Origin: Actinomycetes bacterium
GTDB lineage: Bacteria; Actinomycetota; Acidimicrobiia; Acidimicrobiales; Palsa-688
NCBI GenBank assembly: GCA_021808665.1
Contig: JAKBBA010000063.1
Span: 1 to 18,875, forward strand
Reading direction: 5' to 3'
Length of the DNA stretch: 18,875 bases
Each line of letters starts with the position of its first letter. Within the stretch, counting starts at the first letter, position 1. Shown here piece by piece: positions 1 to 7,599 of this stretch. Both the position numbers and the translations under genes were made by a program. The notes below the pieces were generated by a model. It searched no databases, had not been told where the DNA came from, and was given only the letters and a program-made list of their open reading frames with translations.

Positions 1-1
1 C

Positions 2-115
2 CTGCACGCGCTGCGCCACACCGCCGCCTACCGCATGGCCGAAGACCCCGCCCTGCCGTTGACCGACGTGCAGTGGGTCCTCGGGCACGTGCACCTGACC
101 ACCACCCAGATCTAA
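2..115 (+). pseudogene. Tyrosine recombinase/integrase, C-terminal remnant (5' end outside window)
   Basis: The first 37 readable codons encode the end of a phage-type tyrosine recombinase. The box II signature is visible as ALRHTAA near the start, followed by VLGHVHLTTTQI. In this family the next codon is the nucleophilic tyrosine (QIY); here it reads TAA (113-115), so the protein stops exactly where the catalytic Tyr should be. The H-x-L-R-H motif and the second His (LGH) are present, so the gene was once a normal integrase. The break coincides with the start of the intergenic DNA that precedes the intact recombinase operon, which suggests interruption by that element, although a point change TAC to TAA would look the same. 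The N-terminal portion lies outside the window. It is almost certainly non-functional as it stands. Confidence 0.75.
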
Positions 116-131
116 GAGAACCCTCGGGTAT

Positions 132-252
132 TGCATCAGACGCGAGAGAAAGCGCAGGTCGCCTGTGGATACAGGGCTTGGAGTGCGTCGAGTTGCTGGG
201 CTGTGAATGCCTCCTGAGCAGGCGGGTTTGACGGGCCGTCCCGTCTGATGCA
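132..252. repeat. Perfect 11-bp inverted repeat upstream of recombinase operon
   Basis: TGCATCAGACG (132-142) and its exact reverse complement CGTCTGATGCA (242-252) bracket 99 bp of non-coding DNA just upstream of the recombinase gene. A small hairpin (CCTGT at 162-166, ACAGG at 171-175) sits between them. The stretch 116-289 has no convincing gene. The repeat could be arm-type recombinase binding sites, an element end, or an operator for the HTH protein of the operon; the sequence alone does not decide. Confidence 0.6.
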
Positions 253-289
253 TGATCCCATCCTTCAACGGGAATGACAGGAGTGTGGT

Positions 290-1402
290 TTGGGACGTGG
301 GGATCTGGCCGGCGCGGCGCGTCTGGAGCTGGTGTCGGGGGTGGCGCAGCTTCGTCCGGAGGACGCCATGTTCGAGGCGATGCTGCGCGGCTGGCGGGCG
401 CAGCAGACCGCCCGGGGGTTGCGGGAGGACACCATCGCCGGGCGGGAGCAGCTGGTTCGGCGGTTCGTGGAGTTCACCAACGAGTACCCGTGGGGCTGGT
501 TGCCGGCCCATGTGGAGGAGTTCACGCTGTGTCTGACCGCTGAACGCCATCTCAGCCCGGCGACGGTCCGCAACTACCAGATCGACGTGCGTCTGTTCAG
601 CGAGTACGTGACCGATGCCCGCTACGGGTGGGGTCGGGCGTGCGAGGAGGCGTTCGGGCCGGGGGTGCACCCCGTCGCGGTCTGTCATGAGTGGAACACC
701 ATCGCTCATCTCAACGAATACGAGGGCAGTCCCGAGGCCCGGCCGTTCAGCCGGGAGGAGCTGCAGACGTTCTTCGACTTCGCTGATGATCAGGTGGAAC
801 GGGCGGTGGCCGCGAAACGCAAGGGGGTGCTGGCCGCCTACCGCGATGCCACGCTGTTCAAGGTGATCTATGGGTGGGGGCTGCGCCGCAACGAGACAGC
901 GAAGCTGGATTTGGCCGACTGGGGCCGCAACCCCGCGGCAGCGGAGTTCGGCCGGTTCGGGATGCTGCATGTCCGTTACGGCAAGGCTGTTCGAGGTCAG
1001 CCGCCCCGGCGACGTAACGTGTTGTCGACGATGGGCTGGGCGGTCGACGCGGTGGCCGACTACGTGGAGAACGTCCGGCCCCGCTTTGGGGTCGGCGATC
1101 ACCCGGCGTTGTGGGTGACGGAACGGGGCGGGCGGATCAAGCCGGCGGAGATCAACGCCCGTTTCGTCGCCTACCGTGACGCCCTGGGCCTGTGCCGGGA
1201 ACTGACACCTCACTCGCTTCGCCATTCCTATGTCTCACACCTCACCGAGAACGGGGCGGATAGGCGGTTCCTGCAACAGCAGGTGGGTCACCGCTGTGAC
1301 ACTTCGACCGCCATTTACACCCATGTGAGCTCCGATTTCATGAACACGGCTCTACGAAAGGCGCTCTCGCCGGTCTTGGGCGACGATGGAAAGGAGCAGT
1401 GA
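290..1402 (+). CDS. Tyrosine-type site-specific recombinase, first gene of a three-gene recombination operon
   Basis: Complete tyrosine recombinase of about 370 residues that should cut and rejoin DNA through a 3'-phosphotyrosine. Numbering from the TTG at 290, the SAM-like core-binding domain covers roughly residues 25-115 and the catalytic domain 145-355. All catalytic residues are recognisable: R199 in GLRRNE, K232 in the beta-hairpin (YGKAV), H308 and R311 in HSLRH, H334 in VGH, and nucleophile Y343 in AIYTHV. The TTG at 290 has AGGAG 6 bases upstream (279-283). An ATG at 368 (residue 27) has a stronger GGAGG at 358-362 with 5-base spacing, so a 344-residue product is equally likely. The stop TGA overlaps the ATG of the next gene (TGATG), so translation is coupled. 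It is probably the catalytic subunit of an integrated element formed with the two genes downstream. Confidence 0.9.
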   Translation: MGRGDLAGAARLELVSGVAQLRPEDAMFEAMLRGWRAQQTARGLREDTIAGREQLVRRFVEFTNEYPWGWLPAHVEEFTLCLTAERHLSPATVRNYQIDVRLFSEYVTDARYGWGRACEEAFGPGVHPVAVCHEWNTIAHLNEYEGSPEARPFSREELQTFFDFADDQVERAVAAKRKGVLAAYRDATLFKVIYGWGLRRNETAKLDLADWGRNPAAAEFGRFGMLHVRYGKAVRGQPPRRRNVLSTMGWAVDAVADYVENVRPRFGVGDHPALWVTERGGRIKPAEINARFVAYRDALGLCRELTPHSLRHSYVSHLTENGADRRFLQQQVGHRCDTSTAIYTHVSSDFMNTALRKALSPVLGDDGKEQ

Positions 1403-1722
1403 TGACCGCCAAGTTGGACTACCGCTGGAGGCTGCGACAGGTGATGGCGGCCCGGGAGATGTTCGCCACCACCGATCTGATCCCGGAGCTGGCCAAAAGG
1501 GGGATCCGGCTGTCGTCGAGCCAGGTGTACAGGTTGGTGGTGGAACGACCCGAACGGCTAAGCCTCAAGGTGCTCATGGCCCTGTTGGACATCTTGGACT
1601 GCAAGATGGAGGACCTGATCGAACCTGTCGAGGCCCCCAAGGCCCGCCGCTCCAAGGCGGCGGCCGGCGGCGGCGAAACGGGGATCGGCGACCTGCGCCC
1701 CAAACGGGCCCGCATCCGATAG
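1402..1722 (+). CDS. Small Cro/C1-type helix-turn-helix protein, second gene of recombination operon
   Basis: A 106-residue basic protein. Residues about 20-72 read as a Cro/C1 (XRE, HTH_26-like) fold: LIPELAKRGIRLSSSQVYRL forms the helix-turn-helix, followed by the usual LSLKVLMALLDILDCKMEDL helices. The tail (about 78-106) is low-complexity, rich in Lys, Arg, Ala and Gly, and probably disordered. ATG at 1402 is chosen because AAGGAG (1391-1396) is 5 bases upstream and the codon overlaps the recombinase stop; a GTG at 1399 is also in frame. The next gene starts immediately at its stop codon. By position it may act as repressor of the operon or as a directionality or accessory factor for the recombinase, as small partners do in Tn554-like or phage systems; that role is inferred. 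Confidence 0.8.
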   Translation: MTAKLDYRWRLRQVMAAREMFATTDLIPELAKRGIRLSSSQVYRLVVERPERLSLKVLMALLDILDCKMEDLIEPVEAPKARRSKAAAGGGETGIGDLRPKRARIR

Positions 1723-4167
1723 GTGACCGCCGAGTTTTCGAAGGCGCTGTCGGATCCTGTCGGCGTCGTGGTGGGACTGGTGACGGAGCTGGAGCCGGCC
1801 ATGGAACACTCGACGGTCACTGACATCGTGGAGCGGGTCGGGGGCGGCCGGGCGAAACGTCGCCGTCTCGCCCAGTTCCTCCTCGACTCCCCGGCGGTGC
1901 TGGCCGACGGCCGCTCCCCGGCACCCCGCGTGGTTGGGAACCTGCTCATCGCGCTGCGAGCCGCTGGAGCGCTGCAGGTGTCGCCGCCGGTCTGCGCAAC
2001 CTGCGGGAAGGGCCTGCGGACCTTGCAGCGGCGCGGCGACGATTGGTACTGCGCCCGCTGTGGCCCCCACCGGGAGCCATGCACGGCCTGCGGTCTGACT
2101 CGCCCGGTCTCCGGGCGCGACAGCGACGGACGCCCCCGCTGCGTCGGCTGCCCACCCATCGACGAGCGAGAACCGCTCGAGGTCATCGTCGAGGTGGTGA
2201 CCAACCTGGACCGGACGATCCCCCTCGAAGCGGTGATCGGCGCCGTGAACGCCGCAGCGACCAACGCCGGCCAACGCCGCCGGCTCGCCTGGGCGATCAA
2301 CGAACGGCCCGAGCTGCTCACCGGGGCGGGCGCCGAAGCGCCGGTCCCGTCGGTGCTGAGGCTCATAGACCGGCTCTGCGCTGCCGGGGCCATCCACATC
2401 GTGGCCCCGGCCTGCCCGCACTGCCGGCGAGTCATTGCGCTCGTGAAACCCCGCGACGGCCTGCGGTTGTGCCGCATGTGCGTGGCCCGCTCCCGAGCCG
2501 AGCCCTGCGCCCGCTGCGGCGCCGTGCGAGAGCCCGCCACCCGTGACCAAGCCGGGGCGGCGATCTGCCCGTCCTGTCTGATCCGAGACCCGGTCAACCA
2601 CGAGACCTGCTCGTCGTGCGGGCGGCTCCGGCCAGTCAGCGTCCGCGGTCGCCGTGGCGTTATCTGCGAATCCTGCCGTCCGGCCAAGGTTGCTACCTGC
2701 GCCATCTGCGGGCGTCACGGCCCGGCCCTGATCTCAGAGACCACCGGGCGACCGTGGTGCCGGGCGTGCAGCCAACGCTGGGTCCGCTGCAGCCGCTGCG
2801 ATCAGTTCCGACCGCTGCGAGGCGGCAGCGTTGACGAACCGCTCTGCGGCCCCTGCACCCGTCCAGAGCCGGGGTTCTGGAAAGCGTGCACCGGCTGCGG
2901 GCAACCCGGACGCATCCACGCCGGGTACTGCCCTCGCTGCAGCGTTGACCGGCGGCTGCAGCAACTTCTCGGCGACAACTCCGGGACCATCCGGCCGCAA
3001 TACCAAGCGCTTTATCAGGCTCTCACAGCTACGGAACGGCCCACGACCGTGGCTCGCTGGCTAGACCAAAGCGCGGCTCCGACAATCCTGCGTGCCCTCG
3101 ACACCGGCGACAACCTCTGCCATGAAGCTCTCGACAAGCTGCCGCCGAGCAAACCGCTCGAGCATCTCCGTGCCGTCCTGGTCGCGATCGGGACCCTGCC
3201 CGCCCGAGACGAGCAGATGGTCCGCCTCGAACGCTGGATCACCGCCACCATCGCCGGCCGCAGCGACCCTGACGAGAAAAAACTGTTGCACCGTTACGCC
3301 ACCTGGCACGTGCTGCGCCGCCTCCGCCGTCGAGTCGGTGACGCCACCACGAGCTACAACCAGAACTTCTCTGCCCGCCAACGAGTCAGGGCCGCCATCG
3401 CCCTGCTCGACTGGTTGGCCGGGGCTGACCTCACCCTGGCGACCGCCGGCCAAGGAGACCTCGAAGCCTGGCTGGCCAGCGACGACGCCACCCACCGCCG
3501 CGACATGGGGAACTTCGTGCGCTGGGCCCACAGGCAGAAACTGACCACTCTGGAGCTGCCCGCTGTTCGCTGGGCAGGCCCGACCGGCCTCATCGATACC
3601 GAAACCCGATGGGAACAGGCCCGCTGGCTGCTCCATGACGACAGCCTCGAACCCGGAGATCGCTTCGCCGGGCTCCTCGTTCTCCTCTACGCCCAGTTCC
3701 CAGCCGCCATCAGCCGCCTCACCGTCAACGACGTCGAGATCACCAACGGCAACGTTCGGCTGCGACTCGGCCCCGAACCTGTCATCCTGCCCGAACCTGT
3801 CGCCACTCTCGCTCTCCAACTGGTCGCCGACCGACAAGGACACGCTGCAATCGGCCACCAACCACACTCGCAGTGGCTGTTCCTCGGCGGCCAGCCAGGA
3901 CGACCCATCGGAGAGGGCCGTCTCGGCGAACGGCTCCGGGCCCTCGGCCTCCGATCCGGACAATCCCGATCCACCGCCCTGTTCCAACTCGCAACCGAAC
4001 TCCCCGCCGCGCTCCTGGCCCGGATGCTCGGCATCAACATCAGCGTCGCTGTCGCATGGCAACACGCCAGCGCCGGCGACTGGACCACCTACGCCGCCGA
4101 CTACAGCCACCGAACCGACCACCACCACGCCGCTGGCCCCAACAACTCCCATCCCGCCCTTCCCTGA
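1723..4167 (+). CDS. Zinc-ribbon-array protein with catalytically dead tyrosine-recombinase domain, third gene of recombination operon
   Basis: An 814-residue protein. Residues about 91-406 carry 16 CxxC motifs, which pair into eight zinc-ribbon-like modules. The first four sit in two copies of a duplicated unit (about 11-145 and 148-285), each a helical segment (RRRLAQFLLDSP / RRRLAWAINERP) followed by two ribbons; four more ribbons follow in series. Residues about 545-610 resemble the SAM-like core-binding domain, and 640-800 resemble a tyrosine-recombinase catalytic domain (RFAGLLVLLYAQFPAAISRL, LLARMLGINISVAVAWQHAS). Every catalytic position is lost: box I GLR reads QFP, H-x-L-R-H reads STALF (750-754), LGH reads LGI (769-771) and no Tyr follows at the right distance. 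GTG at 1723 abuts the previous stop, so it is translationally coupled; an in-frame ATG at 1801 is an alternative. It is likely a DNA-binding partner of the active recombinase. The exact family is not recognised. Confidence 0.8.
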   Translation: MTAEFSKALSDPVGVVVGLVTELEPAMEHSTVTDIVERVGGGRAKRRRLAQFLLDSPAVLADGRSPAPRVVGNLLIALRAAGALQVSPPVCATCGKGLRTLQRRGDDWYCARCGPHREPCTACGLTRPVSGRDSDGRPRCVGCPPIDEREPLEVIVEVVTNLDRTIPLEAVIGAVNAAATNAGQRRRLAWAINERPELLTGAGAEAPVPSVLRLIDRLCAAGAIHIVAPACPHCRRVIALVKPRDGLRLCRMCVARSRAEPCARCGAVREPATRDQAGAAICPSCLIRDPVNHETCSSCGRLRPVSVRGRRGVICESCRPAKVATCAICGRHGPALISETTGRPWCRACSQRWVRCSRCDQFRPLRGGSVDEPLCGPCTRPEPGFWKACTGCGQPGRIHAGYCPRCSVDRRLQQLLGDNSGTIRPQYQALYQALTATERPTTVARWLDQSAAPTILRALDTGDNLCHEALDKLPPSKPLEHLRAVLVAIGTLPARDEQMVRLERWITATIAGRSDPDEKKLLHRYATWHVLRRLRRRVGDATTSYNQNFSARQRVRAAIALLDWLAGADLTLATAGQGDLEAWLASDDATHRRDMGNFVRWAHRQKLTTLELPAVRWAGPTGLIDTETRWEQARWLLHDDSLEPGDRFAGLLVLLYAQFPAAISRLTVNDVEITNGNVRLRLGPEPVILPEPVATLALQLVADRQGHAAIGHQPHSQWLFLGGQPGRPIGEGRLGERLRALGLRSGQSRSTALFQLATELPAALLARMLGINISVAVAWQHASAGDWTTYAADYSHRTDHHHAAGPNNSHPALP

Positions 4168-4275
4168 AAGGCATTCGGACAGTTGGAATATCCGAGTCCG
4201 CCAGAGCACATCCTGGAGGAGACAGCGCGGGCTGCAGCACAGCAGGTTGGCGCTGCGTTGTGGGGGGCGTCGTAG
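4168..4275 (+). other. In-frame open tail after the zinc-ribbon gene, possible gene remnant
   Basis: After the TGA at 4165-4167 the same frame stays open for 35 codons to a TAG at 4273-4275, and the translation looks protein-like (EHILEETARAAAQQVGAALW). It may be the C-terminal scrap of a gene interrupted by the recombination element, the original tail of the zinc-ribbon protein, or chance. The rest of 4276-4429 shows no gene. Confidence 0.25.
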
Positions 4276-4408
4276 CGCGCAGCGCTGCCAGCGGCGGGTG
4301 ACGACCGGTCCTGATCCGGACTCGGCCCAGGCCTTTCAAGCACAGACTTATGCCAGTCACTGAATAGGCTTGAATAAGGATCCGATCGAGGGGCAGCGGC
4401 GACCCCCG

Positions 4409-4421
4409 GCGCGCTGCGCGC
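4409..4421 (-). terminator. Possible hairpin downstream of the hsdR remnant
   Basis: GCGCG-CTG-CGCGC lies 9 bases beyond the stop codon of the minus-strand hsdR remnant. The arms are short (5 bp) but pure GC, and there is no T tract. It could act as a weak terminator. Confidence 0.3.
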
Positions 4422-4429
4422 AATGCCCT

Positions 4430-6495
4430 TCACGCCGCCTCCGCAGCGGCGCGGACATGATCCAGAACCGCTACGAGGCGATCGACCTCCTCCGAGGTGA
4501 ACAGATCATCCGGGCCGTGCGGGGCGGTATCAGTGAAGGGAGACTCGTACAGCAGCGCCGCTCCCATGACCCCGTGTTCGGTGAGGTGGTTGATGACGAG
4601 ATCGATGAACTCGATCTGATTGCCACTGAGCGTGCGCCCGGAGAGGAAGTCGGCGAATGCCTCCTTCGCAGCCCCTCGGTCAAGCCCGATCAGAGAACGC
4701 ACGAAGAGGCCCATTCCTTGGCTCTCCTCCTTCGCTCTCGCAATGGTCTCCGTGTCTCCGATGCCGTTCTCCGCCAGCATGCTCTCCAGGGCCTCCAGGT
4801 CCCTCGGGGTCAACGGCTTGTTCATCCGGAGGCGGTGGATGGCGATGTGGTCCTGGTGGTCACGGAGGAACACCCGAGCCTTCGCCCTGAATCGCTCCAT
4901 GTCGTGGGATGGTGTATGCCCAGCAGGTCGAACGACGTGGCCTCACCGATCTCGTCCTCGAAGTCGGTGAACAGCAGGTTCCGATTCCGCTTCTCGATGA
5001 ATCGAACGAGGTTTCGCAACTTCTTGCGGACCTGCTCCAGCATCACGACGGTGACGTCCTGCCACCATTCCTCGGACTGGAGCTCCTCCAGGACCACGAG
5101 CTGCTCCCTCACCATCGGGATGTTGGCTTGTTCTTCGAGCATCGCGGCGATCGCGATGACCTAATCCCGCAGCTTGCTGAACCGCGGATCGTGCCGCAAC
5201 ACGGCAAGCTGCAGGTTGAGCATCAGGAGGTCAAAGCGCTTGGCCTCCTCCTCTTCCGCCTCAACGTCAGAGGGAAGCGGTACGACCTCCGACGCCAGCT
5301 CGTGGAGGTCATCCTGCCCCAGCACAGCCCATGCCTCTGCTTTGGCGAAGCGCTCGACGTGCTCCCGTTTCGGGCGCACGACGAAGTTATCGAGGTTCAT
5401 GGAGGCCACGACGCCGTGCAGGAGTGAGGCCGTTTCGGACCGCAGCTCGCCGTCTTCCTCTCCCCGAGCCGCCGAAACCTCGCCTCGGTCAAGCTCGGCG
5501 ATGAGATCGAGGCGGGTCGTGAACAGCTTGGTGCTCAGCGTCGTACCCAGACGTCCCTCCGCGGTTGCCGGGTCCAAGCTGAAGAATTCGAGGTTGCCGC
5601 AGTAGTCAAGGATGAAGAAGCTTTTCTTGTCGTCGCCCGGCCCGAAGAGATCGGGGCGGAGCCCTGGTTCCCCATCCCACCATTTGCCAAAACTTCGTCT
5701 TGGAGCGGACCTGCTTGAAGAACACGAGGTTGGCGACATCCGGCACATCGATGCCGGTATCGAGCATGTCGACAGAGACAGCGATGTGCGGTGCCTTGGC
5801 CGAATCCGAAAAGTTTTCAATCAGCGACTGGGCGTAGGTGACGCCGTGGTGGACGGTCCGCGCAAAGGCACCTTTGAACTTCGGATAGTTCGCGTCGAAG
5901 CGCTCGACGATGAAGTCCGCGTGCGCCTGGTTCTTGGCGAAGCTGATCGTCTTGCCGATCCTGTCGCCGCCGGGGACCCGCTGGCCGTCGGTCATGAGGT
6001 GGGCCAGGACCTTGCCGACGGTGTCCTCGTTGAAGAGCCACGCGTTCAGTGCCGATGACTCCACGCTGTCGGGAATCGGGTCGTCGTCACCCCACTCCAA
6101 GGCGTCCCATTTCTCCTGCTCCTCAGGAGAGAGGTCCTTGTACCTGATGCCCTGGCGTTGGAACTTGATCGGCACAGAGACGGCAATGGGCGGGACGAGG
6201 AAGCCTTCCTTGATGGCATCGTCGAGCTGGTAGGCGTCGGTCGGGACTCCCCGCTCCAGCTCGAAGAGCTGGTACGTGTTCATGTCGACCTCATCCTTGG
6301 GGGTAGCGGTCGGACCGACAGGCAGGCTGTCGAAGTAGTCGAAGATCGCCCGGTACTTCTGGTACGCGGAACGATGCGCCTCGTCAATCACGATGAGGTC
6401 AAAGTGGCCAGGACCGAATCGCCGGTGTCCTTCCTGCATCTCGTCGATCAAGCCATAATCGTCGGGTACGTCGAGACGTAGACCCGTCCATCGCC
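4430..6495 (-). pseudogene. hsdR: Type I restriction enzyme R subunit, C-terminal half, multiply disrupted
   Basis: Reading right to left, the fragment covers the second half of an HsdR motor subunit: VYVSTYPT (6460s-6480s), the DEAH box (VIDEAHRS), motif III as PTATP, the second RecA domain (TGIDVPDV, QMVG), then an EcoEI-type C-terminal domain ending at 4430. The nuclease domain and Walker A half are absent; the gene is cut at about 6485-6500 by an IS1380 fragment. Lesions seen: a one-base loss near 6453 (GCC for expected GCCC), a one-base gain in CCC at 5662-5664, CAG to TAG at 5161-5163 (LRD-stop-VIAIAA), and a frame change near 4905-4920. Motif VI reads GWGTR instead of GRGTR, losing the arginine used in ATP hydrolysis. 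No hsdM or hsdS partner is in the window. The gene cannot make an active restriction subunit. Confidence 0.88.
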
Positions 6496-7097
6496 GTGGC
6501 GCTCGGCATGACCCTCCGCTCCAACGTTGCCATCAAAGCAGCGACCGCCGCCATCGCCGAGACGGCGTGGGTCGACATCGCCTACACCGACAACGCCGGC
6601 GCCGCCCAGGTCGCCGAGTGCCCCTACAACGGTCTCCGGCTGATCGTGCGGCGCGCCCGACTCGCCGAGAGCGAACAGCCGGCGCTGTTCCCAACCTGGC
6701 GACACCACAGCTTCCTCACCGACCTCGCCGCCGACACCGTCGCTGTCGACCGGTTCCACCGGCATCACGCCGTGGTCGAACTCGCCATCCGCGACCTGAA
6801 AGAGAACGCCGGGCTCGGCCATGTCCCCTCCGGGCATTTCGCCGCCAACGGCGCCTGGCTCGCCTGCGCCGTGCTCGCCCACAACCTGATCCGCTGGACC
6901 GCCACGCTCGGCCACTTGGTCCCCGACGACCAGACCTACACCGTCGGCCCCCCCGGATCCGCCACGTCGCCATGCCCGCCCGGCTCGTCAACCGCGCCGG
7001 CACCCTCACCCTCCGGGCCCCGGCCCGCTGGCCATGGGCCACCCAGTTCGCCATCGCGCTCGAACATCTCCGGGCCCTCCAGCCCGCCACCGGCTGA
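6496..7097 (+). pseudogene. IS1380-family transposase, C-terminal fragment with frameshift
   Basis: The reading frame matches the last third of actinobacterial IS1380-type DDE transposases: WVDIAYTDN, a long insert, LFPTWRHHSFLTD, DTVAVDRFHRHHAVVE with the catalytic-region Glu, LKENAGLGHVPSGHFAANGA and LAHNLIRW. The N-terminal two thirds with the first catalytic Asp residues are missing. The frame breaks in a run of seven C at 6948-6954; downstream the correct frame (IRHVAMPARLVNRAGTLTLR, then ALEHLRALQPATG and stop at 7097) is the +2 frame relative to the start of the fragment. The left edge abuts hsdR directly, so an insertion followed by deletion removed both hsdR's 5' half and the IS 5' end. 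It cannot encode an active transposase. Confidence 0.8.
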
Positions 7098-7284
7098 CCA
7101 CCAGCCCGACGGACCGGGCGCCCCGTCAGCACCTCACCCAGCCGCCGACAACACGCCGATCACGACCATGAACCCGTGGCCGACAACGCCCCAGAACCAG
7201 CCCAGCGCAAACCACCCGCTCGCCAAGCCGGCGACCCGCCAACACCCCCTCGCTCAGCCCGAGACCGTGGATTCAGGCTTAGCC
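6496..7284 (+). mobile_element. IS1380-family insertion sequence, right-hand remnant
   Basis: The transposase fragment is followed by about 165 bp of Pro/Ala-coding-like low-complexity DNA with no gene. It ends near GACCGTGGATTCAGGCTTAG (7263-7282), which resembles the terminal inverted repeat region of actinobacterial IS1380 elements. The left terminal repeat is not present, so no target duplication can be identified. The right boundary is approximate. Confidence 0.6.
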
Positions 7285-7440
7285 ATGGCGCGAGAGGTAC
7301 AGCGTTTCGGCCTACAGCCGGCGGACTGCCAGCGCCTGAAACCGTCGGGCAGTCGAAAAAAAGAACCTTGAAATAACCCCCGCCAAAGACGCAGGTCGGA
7401 ATAGTCTCCAGAGTTCGCTTGCTCGTCACCCTGGGCGACT

Positions 7441-7515
7441 CGGCGCCAGCTGGTACTCCAGGAGCACTTGCGCCACAACGCTGCGCGAGCTACTCTCGAC
7501 ATCTATATCGACTGG
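7441..7515 (+). pseudogene. Possible integrase C-terminal scrap
   Basis: Translation in the frame of 7441 gives LVLQEHLRHNAARATLDIYI, which fits the end of a tyrosine recombinase: Q-E-x-L-R-H, then T-L-D-I-Y with the nucleophile-like Tyr at the usual distance. There is no upstream catalytic domain in any frame and the continuation is not integrase-like. It is about 25 codons long and could be chance. The surrounding 7285-7790 holds no other supportable gene. Confidence 0.3.
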
Positions 7516-7557
7516 AGGGGGTTCAGTGGTGATGCATTTTTCGGGAGGGGCGCTGGG

Positions 7558-7599
7558 GCCCAACCTTCGGCGCGAGTGGCCCAACCTTCGGCGCGAGTG
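7558..7599. repeat. 21-bp direct tandem repeat, two copies
   Basis: GCCCAACCTTCGGCGCGAGT followed by G occurs twice head to tail (7558-7578 and 7579-7599), and GCC follows as the start of a third unit. The copies are identical. It lies in the non-coding spacer between the IS1380 remnant and the amidohydrolase gene. The length is a multiple of three, but no convincing gene covers it. Confidence 0.85.

Noticed and set aside
1419..2705. Minus-strand frames of 428 and 386 codons over the HTH and zinc-ribbon genes
   Set aside because: Arg/Ser/Pro-rich with no recognisable fold; the plus strand has the conserved HTH and CxxC motifs and coupled starts.
290..4167. Recombinase-in-trio (three active tyrosine recombinases) element
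   Set aside because: The middle gene is a small HTH protein and the third lacks all catalytic residues, so the defining three-recombinase pattern is not met.
3061..4209. Long minus-strand open frame (382 codons) opposite the zinc-ribbon gene
   Set aside because: Its sequence is low-complexity Gly/Val/Glu rich with no domain, and it is antisense to a frame with clear domain structure; a GC-rich shadow.
4430..6495. Functional type I restriction or other defence system
   Set aside because: Frameshifts, a nonsense codon, loss of the Walker A half and absence of hsdM/hsdS rule out activity.
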